Part shown: one piece after another, positions 1-8,218 of the stretch
How positions within the stretch are numbered: the stretch's first letter is position 1
How the letters are laid out: every line of letters begins with the position of its first letter
Assembly: GCA_015232795.1 (NCBI GenBank)
Contig: JADFYX010000012.1
Coordinates: 1 to 22,470 of the forward strand
DNA length: 22,470 bases
Source of the DNA: Magnetococcales bacterium
GTDB lineage: Bacteria; Pseudomonadota; Magnetococcia; Magnetococcales; JADFYX01
Direction of reading: 5' to 3'
Notes under the pieces: model-generated
Databases searched by the model: none
The model's input: only the letters and a program-made list of their open reading frames with translations
What the model was told of the DNA's origin: nothing
Position numbers and translations under genes: made by a program

Positions 1-2
1 TG

Positions 3-104
3 CTCCAAGGTGGAACGTTTCAACTCCACGAGAAGTTTCAGCATTTTTCCGTTGAGGAGTTGGCCGCTTTTGAATTTTTTCTCGTTGGAAAATTTCGTCA
101 ATAG
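3..104 (+). CDS. 3' end of an unidentified upstream gene (partial)
   Basis: Reading from base 3 gives 33 codons with protein-like composition (alternating hydrophobic and charged residues, ending GKFRQ) before a TAG at 102-104. The other two forward frames are less protein-like. The piece is too short to assign a family. Its orientation and position suggest it is the gene preceding the radical SAM gene at 202, about 100 bases away. What I see is an open frame of reasonable composition running off the window edge; that it is a real gene is inference. Confidence 0.4.
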   Translation, partial: LQGGTFQLHEKFQHFSVEELAAFEFFLVGKFRQ

Positions 105-136
105 AGCCTGCCCCGGATAACCTGTTCAACCTTACT

Positions 137-169
137 CTTACTCCATGTTTTGTGTCGTGATGGAGTGGG
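137..169 (+). other. Inverted repeat in the leader of the SPASM radical SAM gene
   Basis: ACTCCAT at 140-146 pairs perfectly with ATGGAGT at 160-166 around a 13-base loop. Two G-U pairs and one C-G pair extend the stem to about 10 bp. A T-run (179-183) follows about 10 bases after the stem, too far for a standard intrinsic terminator. It may be a weak terminator for the upstream gene or a leader structure for the gene at 202. Confidence 0.3.
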
Positions 170-201
170 TAGTATGTATTTTTAGGAAAAAGAGATAACC
201 C

Positions 202-1287
202 ATGAAGGCCGAAGATTTGTTTCATCAGAGTATTTTTGGCGTGCTAGCCGCTGCAAATCGAAAAAGATCAGTTTTTTTCACCAATCTTTTTGTTCCAGGT
301 AAAATATGGAACATTCTTAAAGTAGCAGTCAAATATATGTTTCGACTGGAAGGTATCAAGGTCTACCCTCTTGTCGTTAAAATTGATGACTCCCCTTTAT
401 GTCAACTCAAGTGTCCTGTCTGCATTCATGCGGACTCCGAAACCCAGGGGTTTAGCAAGAGTGATTTTATCAACAAGAAAATGGCGTTTGATCTGTTTTG
501 TAAAATAGTCGATGAGGTTGAAGGTAAAAGTTTGGCGTTTAGCTTTGGTCATATGGGAGAGCCTTTCTTGAACCGCAGTATTTACAAGATGATCCGCTAT
601 GTCAGTGATAAGGGCATAAGTTCTTATGTAACTTCAAATTTTTCAATGAAAATTTCCGATGAAGAGATGGAGTTACTGGTTACTTCAGCCGCCTCTGCTG
701 CTGTTTTGATGACCGTCGCTTTAGATGGTTTTACCCAGGAGGTATACAGCACCACCCGTATTAACGGCAATGTCGATATGGTGAAGGATAATCTGGAACG
801 GTTGGTAGCCGTCAGAAATAGGCTGGGTATTAAAAAATTTATCATCGAAGTCCAAACGGTGGAGTTTAAACATAACATTCATGAAATTCCATTGATAAAA
901 GCCTACTGCAAGGAGCTAGGTGTCGATATCCACTATATAGGCTATGGAGAAGAGGAGGTCTGGCTGGATACCTTTGAGCCGAGAGACCATCCAAAAAAGG
1001 CTAAATTAATGCCCTACTGTGCCTGGCCTTTTTTTACCAGTATCATAGTCTACGACGGCAGTGTCGTGCTATGTCCCTGTTATAGGTTGCATGAGACCTA
1101 TGTTGAGGGGCGTGAGAGAATTAATGTCGGTAATGTCAAAGAGGCTTCGTTGCTCTCACTGTTTAATGGTAAAGAGTACAACTTGATCCGGCGTATGATG
1201 CACAACCCAGGCATCAAAGATGAGGGGGTCAAAGAGAGCTTTTGCTATAGATGCCCCATTATCAATGGCAACAACCCTGAATTGTGA
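202..1287 (+). CDS. Radical SAM protein with SPASM-like C-terminal domain
   Basis: A 361-residue radical SAM enzyme. The cluster-binding motif is C67-x3-C71-x2-C74, followed by a glycine-rich GHMGEP segment (SAM-contacting region) typical of the AdoMet radical barrel. The C-terminal quarter carries further cysteines at 273, 291, 293, 348 and 351. Their arrangement (C-x12-G-x4-C-x-C, then C-x2-C) matches SPASM/twitch domains, which bind auxiliary [4Fe-4S] clusters. Such enzymes modify peptides, sugars or other small substrates by radical chemistry; the substrate here is unknown. A modest AGGA lies 14 bases before the ATG. It leads a same-strand series of envelope-type genes, but the 316-base gap to the next gene suggests separate transcription. 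Radical SAM assignment is firm, SPASM likely, function open. Confidence 0.88.
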   Translation: MKAEDLFHQSIFGVLAAANRKRSVFFTNLFVPGKIWNILKVAVKYMFRLEGIKVYPLVVKIDDSPLCQLKCPVCIHADSETQGFSKSDFINKKMAFDLFCKIVDEVEGKSLAFSFGHMGEPFLNRSIYKMIRYVSDKGISSYVTSNFSMKISDEEMELLVTSAASAAVLMTVALDGFTQEVYSTTRINGNVDMVKDNLERLVAVRNRLGIKKFIIEVQTVEFKHNIHEIPLIKAYCKELGVDIHYIGYGEEEVWLDTFEPRDHPKKAKLMPYCAWPFFTSIIVYDGSVVLCPCYRLHETYVEGRERINVGNVKEASLLSLFNGKEYNLIRRMMHNPGIKDEGVKESFCYRCPIINGNNPEL

Positions 1288-1603
1288 AAAAAAGAGTCTT
1301 ACAGGTTTGCTCTGAACGGTTTTTCTGCTCTTGGCTCATCCCTTTGGTGATGGCTGTTCAAAAAACTTGTATATTACTGGAATCAGAGGATAAATACGGT
1401 GTAGAATAATAAATGTGAAAAGGTTGTTGCAAAGGTTTTACCTTTGACTTTTGGCCGGGAGGTGGGTATATTTCCTGGATTGAGAAAAGGTAATGATTGG
1501 GTGGAGGAGTACCGCTTTCAAGATGAGGAATAGAACCCCTTTACGGCAGATTTGTTAGGTGGATGTGGGTTGAAATTATTCGTAGGGTGGGGATTCATTA
1601 AGC
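1288..1603 (+). other. Intergenic region with a small hairpin
   Basis: This 316-base gap has no open frame of note. CAAAGGT at 1430-1436 and ACCTTTG at 1440-1446 form a 7-bp hairpin with a 3-base loop. It is followed by only a weak T-run, so it is at best a poor terminator. I see no convincing -35/-10 pair. A purine/G-rich stretch (AGGGTGGGG, 1584-1592) just before the GTG at 1604 probably serves as the ribosome binding site of the next gene. Several stretches read as broken protein in shifting frames, but none is good enough to call a remnant. Confidence 0.4.
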
Positions 1604-2773
1604 GTGTATAAGCAAAGAAAATGGTTTATTGTGACCCTCTCGATCTTTCTGTTTGTTGTGGGAGTGGAGCTAGCAGCCATGACTCTTACCCACTACTGGC
1701 GCACTCAGGGAATCTGGATTCAGGATGCCCCCTACCACCCCTATTTAGGTTATCGTCCCCGGCCAAATGTCATAATGAGTTTTCGTGGTCACTGCGCCTA
1801 CCCGGAACTGCTGAAACGTAACTATTATTCCACCAATGACCAAGGTTTGAATCCCACCCCGAACTATAACTGGGAAAACCCTGAATATACCATTGCCATT
1901 ACTGGTGGCGGCTCTGTTTTCGGAGCTTTATCTACTGGTAACGCCACCTCCTTTCCTTCCCTTCTGGAAAAAATTATTTACGATACCATGAAAATCAAGG
2001 TGGAGGTAGTCAACCTTGCCATTCCCGGTCATCAATCCTTTCAAGAGATGTTGGGTCTTTATGACTTTTTGAAGGAGAACAGGGCGGACATGGTTATCTC
2101 CGCTACCGGAATGAACGATGCCATGTTTGGTTTTGAGGAGCCGGACATTCAATCGGCCTCCATCAGTGGTGCTGTTCGCCAGTTAGCTTCGGTGATTAAT
2201 ACCGACATGTCCCTCTCCCGTTATCTGCGGGCCAACTCCTACGCTTATGATTTATGGTCCGTTGCCTCCAGTAAAATACTTCGAAAACTTAGGGATGAGT
2301 TTTCCAACCACCAAGATAGCCCTCGCAGTGCCGTGGCGCAGAGTGAACAAGGAGGCAAGGTTTATGAAAATATCAACCATCGCGTCTTCATCAGTTCCAT
2401 GCACTATGCCATGATGAACACTCTGGCTATCGAGAATGGAGCAGAGTTTAGGATGGTGCTTTTGCCCACCGCTTTTAGTGGCAAGAAAAAATTAACCCCA
2501 CAGGAGGTCGCCTGTTCGGAGTCTCGTGTTACCGACGATATTCGCTATTCCAACGATACCATCAGTAAATATGAGACAAAATTTTTCAATCGTCTCGATG
2601 AAATTCCAAAATCCTATATTTATCACGATTTAAGAAATATTTTCGACCCTATTGAAGAGACCATGCTAATCGACTTGAACCACTACGGTGATGCCGGGGC
2701 GCAGGTAGTTGCTCAGGCCATTTTTGAACGGATCAGGCCAACTCTAGCTAAAGTAGCCTCTTCCAAACCTTGA
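1604..2773 (+). CDS. Membrane-anchored SGNH-hydrolase-like protein (paralog A, atypical nucleophile block)
   Basis: A 389-residue protein with an N-terminal hydrophobic anchor (about residues 8-28) and a probably periplasmic SGNH/GDSL-type domain. Block I reads TGGGSVFG at 100-107, a glycine-rich NLAIPGHQS segment follows at 137-145, block III is GMND (169-172), and the C-terminal Asp-His pair is D357-x2-H360. SGNH proteins cleave or transfer acyl esters, often O-acetyl groups on glycans. The downstream paralog has TGGSTMFG in block I, so here the expected serine is Gly103 and a serine sits one position later. This copy may therefore be altered or inactive. It starts with GTG behind AGGGTGGGG. 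Only 16 bases separate it from its paralog, so the two are probably co-transcribed. Family assignment is good; enzymatic role is inferred. Confidence 0.8.
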   Translation: MYKQRKWFIVTLSIFLFVVGVELAAMTLTHYWRTQGIWIQDAPYHPYLGYRPRPNVIMSFRGHCAYPELLKRNYYSTNDQGLNPTPNYNWENPEYTIAITGGGSVFGALSTGNATSFPSLLEKIIYDTMKIKVEVVNLAIPGHQSFQEMLGLYDFLKENRADMVISATGMNDAMFGFEEPDIQSASISGAVRQLASVINTDMSLSRYLRANSYAYDLWSVASSKILRKLRDEFSNHQDSPRSAVAQSEQGGKVYENINHRVFISSMHYAMMNTLAIENGAEFRMVLLPTAFSGKKKLTPQEVACSESRVTDDIRYSNDTISKYETKFFNRLDEIPKSYIYHDLRNIFDPIEETMLIDLNHYGDAGAQVVAQAIFERIRPTLAKVASSKP

Positions 2774-2789
2774 TGGATCCTATAGAGAT

Positions 2790-4004
2790 ATGAACAAGGA
2801 CCCAAACACTCTCTCCTTTTCCAGGCGTAAGACCCTGCTTTTTTCCATCCTCTCTATTCTAATCGGAATACTATTTATTGAGGGGGTCTCCTACCTAACA
2901 ATTATGGGATTGGAAAAGTTTGGCATGTCCATCCAGACCTATCCATATCACCACTATCTGGGTTGGGAAAACCGCAAAAATGATGTTCATCGGGTTGGCG
3001 GACACTGCTCTTTCGGGGTTTCTGCGGCATACGGTTATATTGAAACTGACGCTCTGGGTCACTCAATCACCCCGTTAACATATGACAATCCAGAGTATAA
3101 AATTGTGGTGACAGGGGGCAGTACCATGTTTGGTGGTGGCTCTTCAACCCACGCCACTTCTGTTCCCGCACAGTTGGAAAAGATCATCTTCGCTGAGACG
3201 GGGGTTAAGGCTGAGGTGACCAATCTGGGTGTCTCCGGTTATCAATCCTTTCAAGAGATGTTGGCTTTTTACCGACACATCAAGAGCTTTGATGCGGATC
3301 TGGTTTTAGCCATCAGTGGTCGAAATGATGCCAGCTATGCCTTCAAAGAGCCGGATATGCGTTCCGCCTCTCTGCTTTCGGAAGTGTATGAGAGGATCGC
3401 CTTGATTAATCCCTATGATTCGGACGGCTCTTTTATGCGTTCGACGGTTTCGTTTTTCAAAGCCCACTCGTTCAGTTTCGATCTATTGCATGTGGTCTTG
3501 CCGAAGATTTTCCGTCGTATCCATGATTTCCTGATAACAGAGGAGGATGGTTCCCAACAGCTACCAGGGGAGGATGAAGAGGGTGGACGGGTTTATGAAA
3601 ATATTCCCCAGCGGGTAAAGATAAGTTCTCAGCACTACAGCCTGATGAACACCATGGCCCGTGAGAGGGGTATCGACTTTATCATGATGCTCCAGCCTAC
3701 AGCATTCACCAAACCAGTTTTGACCGAGATCGAGAAGCGTTGTGTCACCAGTCGGATCTGGCGGGACAAACGTCTCTCCAATAACGTTCTCAAAATATAT
3801 GAGCAGCGGTTTTTCCAGGCTTTTCGCGAGATACCCAAAAGCTACCCTTTCCAGGATATGACTGGGGTGTTTGATAACGTAACCACAACCAGTTATGTGG
3901 ATATGTGTCACTATAACGATGCCGGAGCAGAGGTGTTGGCCCGTGGGGTGTTTGAGGTGATTCGCCATCGGCTTCCCCCCGGACAGGTCAGCAAGGCAAA
4001 CTGA
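2790..4004 (+). CDS. Membrane-anchored SGNH-hydrolase-like protein (paralog B, canonical motifs)
   Basis: A 404-residue tandem paralog of the preceding gene with a hydrophobic anchor at about residues 15-40. The catalytic blocks look intact: TGGSTMFG at 108-115 with putative nucleophile Ser111, GRND at 177-180, and D371-x2-H374 near the C-terminus. The two copies share long stretches, including the GYQSFQEML/GHQSFQEML segment, which is nearly identical in DNA around 2037 and 3241. The likely role is an esterase or acyltransferase acting on an envelope glycan or lipid outside the cytoplasmic membrane. No MBOAT acyltransferase partner is visible nearby. The SD is weak (AGAGA directly before the ATG), consistent with translation following its upstream neighbour. 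Family call is good; substrate unknown. Confidence 0.83.
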   Translation: MNKDPNTLSFSRRKTLLFSILSILIGILFIEGVSYLTIMGLEKFGMSIQTYPYHHYLGWENRKNDVHRVGGHCSFGVSAAYGYIETDALGHSITPLTYDNPEYKIVVTGGSTMFGGGSSTHATSVPAQLEKIIFAETGVKAEVTNLGVSGYQSFQEMLAFYRHIKSFDADLVLAISGRNDASYAFKEPDMRSASLLSEVYERIALINPYDSDGSFMRSTVSFFKAHSFSFDLLHVVLPKIFRRIHDFLITEEDGSQQLPGEDEEGGRVYENIPQRVKISSQHYSLMNTMARERGIDFIMMLQPTAFTKPVLTEIEKRCVTSRIWRDKRLSNNVLKIYEQRFFQAFREIPKSYPFQDMTGVFDNVTTTSYVDMCHYNDAGAEVLARGVFEVIRHRLPPGQVSKAN

Positions 4005-4041
4005 TAGACAAAGGAGGAGACTCTAAACCAGATTTTTTTGG

Positions 4042-5562
4042 ATGGATTATATCATGACTGCTCTTGAACGCATCTATAGCGACTCCCGCAAGGCTCCTCT
4101 CCGAGTTGCTTTTTTGAATGAACCGGCCCAGGATGAAACCTTGGGACTTGCCTATGTCGCAGCCTATATCAGACAGGAACACCCAGAGCTGACCCTAGCA
4201 TTTTTCGATCCCTCACAAGAGCCAGTTTCGGCTGTTGGTGATTTCTCCCCTCATCTGGTTCTCTTCAGTGTTGTCTCCTTTGATGTTGGTCGCTATTTGC
4301 AGTGTAATAAACGACTTAAAAAGGAGCTGTCTCCCTACATTGCTGTTTTTGGCGGCCCCCACCCCACCTATTTCCCGGATATGATCCAGCAAGAGGGTGT
4401 AGATATCATCTGTCGTGGTGAGGGTGAGTTGCCCATGAACCACCTGCTGACCGCATTAAAAGCTGGCAACGATATCGCATCCATCAAAGGATTGTGGGTT
4501 AAGCTCGACGGTGAGGTCAGTCGTAATCCGGCAGCCGATCTGATTGTTGACTTGGATACACTACCTCTTCCCGACCGGGAGTTGATCTACAAAAAGGCTC
4601 CCGTTCGGGCCAAGGATCCGAAAAAACATCTGATGGGCGCACGGGGTTGCCCGTTTATCTGCTCCTACTGCCATAACTCCAGTGCCATTGAACTTCATCC
4701 AGGGGGAAAATCCTGGCGTTCCCGTTCCCCTGCCAAAGTGGTGGAAGAGGCCGAGATTCTCATAAAACAATACCATGCCGGATATTTAACCTTTAACGAA
4801 GATATCTTTGCCGGGGTGAAAATTCCTTGGTTGCAGGAGTTTTCCGAACGTTATAGTCGGCTGGGGGTTCCGTACTATGCCAATATACGGGGGGAGTATG
4901 TTACGGCGGGGTTGGCCTCCATGCTTAAAAAGAGCGGATGTTCTGCGGTGGGATTGGCCTTTGAGTCCGGTAGTGAGAGCTATCGTGCAAAATATCTTTT
5001 TCGTAAACTTTCCAACGAAAAGCTGATCGAGGCGACAAGGCTCCTGCGACAAGAGGGTATCAGTACCGTCTCACCAGTTATGCTTGGCCTACCTTTCACC
5101 ACCTTAGAAGATGACTTCAACACCCTGGATTTCGTCTGCAAGGCCAACCCGACCCACTCCAACACCCTTATTTTCCAACCCTATCCTGGTCTGCCACTGA
5201 CACGACAGTGTGTTGAGGCGGGGATACTGGAGGATGTTTCACCAAACGTTGTTGAATTTAATAACTTTTTCAAACCACCGGATCTAGCCGGAATTGACTA
5301 TCCCCAGGTAACACGGTTGAACGATTCTTTTGCTTTGCTGCGGTTTTTAAAACAGACGTTTGCCTTGGAGCCACGGCGGGTATTTCGTTTTCTTCCCCAT
5401 GGACCTGTGACACGATGGCTTAACATATTTTTTCGCTATCTGGCCTTTATGCACGTCTTCCGTTTTCGGCGTACCATCTCTCAACGGATTGGAGAGATCA
5501 TGACGGCGTTGGGTTCGGATGTTTATGGCCTTAACCGTAAGAAAAAAACCCCGGAGTGGTAA
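4042..5562 (+). CDS. B12-binding-domain radical SAM protein (paralog 1)
   Basis: A 506-residue protein with an N-terminal cobalamin-binding-like Rossmann domain (about 20-150) and a central radical SAM barrel. The N-domain shows LGLAYVAAYI, FGGPHPTYFP and a GEGE turn, all typical of the BchE/HpnP-like superfamily. It lacks the DxHxxG cobalamin-ligand motif of methionine synthase, as is common in that superfamily. The cluster motif is C203-x3-C207-x2-C210 within GARGCPFICSYC. Such enzymes often methylate unactivated carbon or perform ring and lipid modifications. A strong AAGGAGGAG (4011-4019) lies 22 bases before the ATG at 4042, unusually far; a second in-frame ATG is at 4054, and an in-frame stop at 4024-4026 excludes earlier starts. 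It adjoins a methyltransferase gene with no gap. Its paralog starts at 6629. Substrate unknown. Confidence 0.9.
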   Translation: MDYIMTALERIYSDSRKAPLRVAFLNEPAQDETLGLAYVAAYIRQEHPELTLAFFDPSQEPVSAVGDFSPHLVLFSVVSFDVGRYLQCNKRLKKELSPYIAVFGGPHPTYFPDMIQQEGVDIICRGEGELPMNHLLTALKAGNDIASIKGLWVKLDGEVSRNPAADLIVDLDTLPLPDRELIYKKAPVRAKDPKKHLMGARGCPFICSYCHNSSAIELHPGGKSWRSRSPAKVVEEAEILIKQYHAGYLTFNEDIFAGVKIPWLQEFSERYSRLGVPYYANIRGEYVTAGLASMLKKSGCSAVGLAFESGSESYRAKYLFRKLSNEKLIEATRLLRQEGISTVSPVMLGLPFTTLEDDFNTLDFVCKANPTHSNTLIFQPYPGLPLTRQCVEAGILEDVSPNVVEFNNFFKPPDLAGIDYPQVTRLNDSFALLRFLKQTFALEPRRVFRFLPHGPVTRWLNIFFRYLAFMHVFRFRRTISQRIGEIMTALGSDVYGLNRKKKTPEW

Positions 5563-6525
5563 ATGAAGCCTTCTGACGGTACATTGGAGAACTATATGGA
5601 TTCCCCACCATCTTTAACCGATTTTTATCTTGAAAATGCCCCTCTTTTTTTTGCGAACGATGCCTTTCGCAATCTTCTAGGCAAGACCATCACCCCGGAT
5701 ACCGAGAAATATCTTTTCAAAAAAGGGGAGTTGAGTGAGGAGGAACGGTTTAAACATCGGTTTCACTCCCTATTGGAAGGGGGGGAAGGTGCCCTACGTC
5801 TGATTGCAGGGCTGGGTTATGACAAACAGACACCTCTTTTGGAGATCGGCGGCGGTTTGGGGATTGTCTATGGCTATCTCAAAGCCCTTGGCTATAATAT
5901 CCACTCCATAGAGCCGATCATGGGGGGGTATACCCTCTCCCGTGAGATTGCAAGGGCGGTTTTTGATATATTGGATGTCAGCCCAGACCATTTTTTTAAT
6001 TTGAGTACGGACAATCTAACCACCATTGACCACAAGTATGATATCATCTTCTCATTCTATACCTTTGAGCATGTCAGTAATCTACCCCTGGCCTTTAAGA
6101 ATATGGGGGCTGTACTAAATGAAAAAGGGAGGATGGTACACATTGTGCCGAACTACACCATTCCCTTTGAGACCCACTTTGAAATACCACTGGTTCCCCT
6201 ATTTCCCAAACTGACCGAATTTTTCATCCCCCGCTTGAAACAGGACGGACTCTGGAACGGGCTGAACTTCATAACTAATTTTAAAATTGACAAGGTTTGT
6301 CAATCCGCAGGGCTGGATGTGAAGTATGACCGGGAAAATCTCTACAACGCCCTTTTGCGGTTGGATGATCCTAATTGTGAGTTTTCCCAAAGCAAAAGCT
6401 ACCTGATTCCACCCTATCGGTTGATGAAGTGGTGCGGGCTTTTGGGGCTGCTTAAATATTTTCCCATAACCTTGACCTCGCCTCTCAGATTTACCGTACG
6501 GCATCTGCCAAGGAGCTATAAATGA
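5563..6525 (+). CDS. Class I SAM-dependent methyltransferase
   Basis: A 320-residue protein. Motif I is LEIGGGLG in the first third, followed about 20 residues later by an acidic SIEP strand end. The YDIIFSFYTFEHV segment matches the post-motif typical of Methyltransf_11/23-type enzymes. The HIVPNYTIPF and related C-terminal segments probably shape the acceptor pocket. The ATG begins on the base after the upstream TAA, and a GGAG inside the upstream gene can serve as SD, so the two genes are almost certainly translated together. It sits between two paralogous B12 radical SAM genes, suggesting it acts on the same intermediate, for example by O- or C-methylation. The substrate cannot be predicted from sequence. 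Confidence 0.88.
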   Translation: MKPSDGTLENYMDSPPSLTDFYLENAPLFFANDAFRNLLGKTITPDTEKYLFKKGELSEEERFKHRFHSLLEGGEGALRLIAGLGYDKQTPLLEIGGGLGIVYGYLKALGYNIHSIEPIMGGYTLSREIARAVFDILDVSPDHFFNLSTDNLTTIDHKYDIIFSFYTFEHVSNLPLAFKNMGAVLNEKGRMVHIVPNYTIPFETHFEIPLVPLFPKLTEFFIPRLKQDGLWNGLNFITNFKIDKVCQSAGLDVKYDRENLYNALLRLDDPNCEFSQSKSYLIPPYRLMKWCGLLGLLKYFPITLTSPLRFTVRHLPRSYK

Positions 6526-6632
6526 ATATCCCATGGTTTTCACCCTGCGACTTCAGGTCGCCGTTGGCCAATCTTCAATTTGGGTGTAAATTTCTATTAC
6601 AGATTAATCTGCAACTCCAATCAAGGGGATGA
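6522..6632 (+). CDS. Possible 36-codon coupled small ORF
   Basis: The ATG at 6522 overlaps the methyltransferase stop (ATGA). It has a good SD, AAGGAG at 6510-6515, spaced 6 bases away. The frame stays open for 36 codons and ends with TGA at 6630-6632, overlapping the annotated ATG of the next radical SAM gene. The product (begins MNIPWFSP, one Cys in the first ten residues) resembles nothing I recognise. It could be a real small protein, a coupling cistron carrying ribosomes to the next gene, or chance. Both overlaps and the SD are seen; the function is inference. Confidence 0.3.
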   Translation: MNIPWFSPCDFRSPLANLQFGCKFLLQINLQLQSRG

Positions 6633-8164
6633 AGCCATTGTTTGAAGAACGTAGCGATCACATAAGTTCGGTTATAAACCGGGTCAAAGGATTGCCCCGA
6701 GTTGCCTTCGTCTACAAACTCTCCATCAAAGAGCCTCTGGGTATCGCCTATCTCTCTGCTTATTTGAAAAATCTCTACCCGGAAATTGTCATCGGTTTTT
6801 TTGATCCCAAGGCAGATAAGCTCGAAGCTCTACACCATTTTGCCCCAGATCTGGTTCTCTACAGTATTATGTCAGGTCAGTATAAGGAGAACGTAAAACG
6901 CAACCAGTTTTTAAAGTCGGTTCTGCCTCCTTTTATTGCAGTTTTCGGTGGACCCCACCCTACCTATTTTCCTGAAATGGTAAAAGAGGATGGGGTGGAT
7001 GTCATCTGTCGTGGGGATGGCGAAAAACCCTTGGCTTCCCTGGTGGAGCAGATTCGTCTTGGCTCGGAGATAACTGCCATCCATGGTCTTTGGGTCAAGT
7101 CGGGTGGAACGATCCATAAAAACGAGTTGGAGCTTTTAGTCGGCGATCTGGACTCTCTGCCTTTCCCGGATCGAGAGCTGTTTTACGGCAAGTCTCTTAT
7201 ATTCAAAGAGCGCATTGCCAAATCTTTTTTTACCGCCCGTGGATGCCCGTTTAAATGCTCCTATTGCTACAACAGTGCCCTCAACGAGGTCACCAAGGGA
7301 AAAGGTAAGGTACTGCGTTATCGTACACCTCAATCGGTGATCCAGGAGATCAAAGAGGTTCAGACAAAATATCCACTACCCTTCATCATGTTTGGCGAGG
7401 ATGTGTTTGCTGGTATAAAAATGGATTGGCTCAAGGAGTTTTCTGACGGCTATTCCAAGTTGAACATTCCCTACAACGTCAGTCTGCGGGCGGAGTTTGT
7501 TACCCCTGAACTGGCTTTTCAGATGAAAAAAAGCGGTTGTGCCTCGGTTGCCCTAGCCATTGAACATGGGGATTTTGAATATCGTAAAAAACATCTTTTT
7601 CGACAAATGAGCAACAAAAGATTGTTGGATGCCATTGAGGTGTTGGAGAAAAACAACATCAGTGTCACCACCCCCACCATGATCGGTCTACCATTCACCA
7701 GTTTTGATGACGATATCAAAACTGTCGAGTTGGTCTGTCAGGCCAAACCCACCTATGCGGGGGTAACTATTTTTCAACCCTACCCCGGCCTGCCTCTCAC
7801 GGATGCCTGTCTTCAGAACAACCTTATTGAAAAATCCTACGTGGAAAAGCTCAATACCGACTGTTACGAACCAGCCTATATCAAAGGGATCGACTATACC
7901 CAGGTCAACAAACTCCGCAAGACCTTCGGTTTGATCCGCCCTCTGGGATATCTGTTTCCCAACAGGGTTAAAGAGATCATCGATAAAATGCCAGACAACT
8001 TCATCCTGCACCATCTCAACAACCTGATAAACTTCTACTACTTTGGAAAAATCTACAAATACCGTCGTGGCCTTTTAACCAAGCTCAAAGAGGTCTATGT
8101 AGGGCTGGATACTGGTGCTTACGGAATCAGCCTGAAGTGGTTTAACCGAACAGAAAAATTTTAA
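6629..8164 (+). CDS. B12-binding-domain radical SAM protein (paralog 2)
   Basis: A 511-residue paralog of the gene at 4042, clearly alignable over its full length. Shared segments include FGGPHPTYFP in the B12-binding-like domain, CRGDGE, and the FQPYPGLPLT segment near residue 385. The radical SAM motif is C206-x3-C210-x2-C213 in TARGCPFKCSYC. Like its paralog it lacks DxHxxG. AAGGGG at 6623-6628 directly abuts the ATG at 6629, which is too close. An in-frame TTG at 6638 sits 9 bases downstream of that SD and may be the true start, so the product could be three residues shorter. It is the last gene of the plus-strand series and converges on the minus-strand gene at 8219. Probable role: a second radical modification in the same pathway. 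Confidence 0.9.
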   Translation: MKPLFEERSDHISSVINRVKGLPRVAFVYKLSIKEPLGIAYLSAYLKNLYPEIVIGFFDPKADKLEALHHFAPDLVLYSIMSGQYKENVKRNQFLKSVLPPFIAVFGGPHPTYFPEMVKEDGVDVICRGDGEKPLASLVEQIRLGSEITAIHGLWVKSGGTIHKNELELLVGDLDSLPFPDRELFYGKSLIFKERIAKSFFTARGCPFKCSYCYNSALNEVTKGKGKVLRYRTPQSVIQEIKEVQTKYPLPFIMFGEDVFAGIKMDWLKEFSDGYSKLNIPYNVSLRAEFVTPELAFQMKKSGCASVALAIEHGDFEYRKKHLFRQMSNKRLLDAIEVLEKNNISVTTPTMIGLPFTSFDDDIKTVELVCQAKPTYAGVTIFQPYPGLPLTDACLQNNLIEKSYVEKLNTDCYEPAYIKGIDYTQVNKLRKTFGLIRPLGYLFPNRVKEIIDKMPDNFILHHLNNLINFYYFGKIYKYRRGLLTKLKEVYVGLDTGAYGISLKWFNRTEKF

Positions 8165-8218
8165 TGTTATAGATAATGGGAATCATCTACAGTTCATTGA
8201 AAACACTGTACGGCCCGG

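Noticed and set aside
3561..3968. 135-codon minus-strand ORF opposite the second SGNH-like gene
   Set aside because: Shadow of a well-supported forward gene; no motif and no SD.
8165..8218. Bidirectional terminator between the convergent genes
   Set aside because: Only a 4-bp CCCG/CGGG hairpin and a 5-bp TAGAT/ATCTA repeat are present, neither with a T-run.
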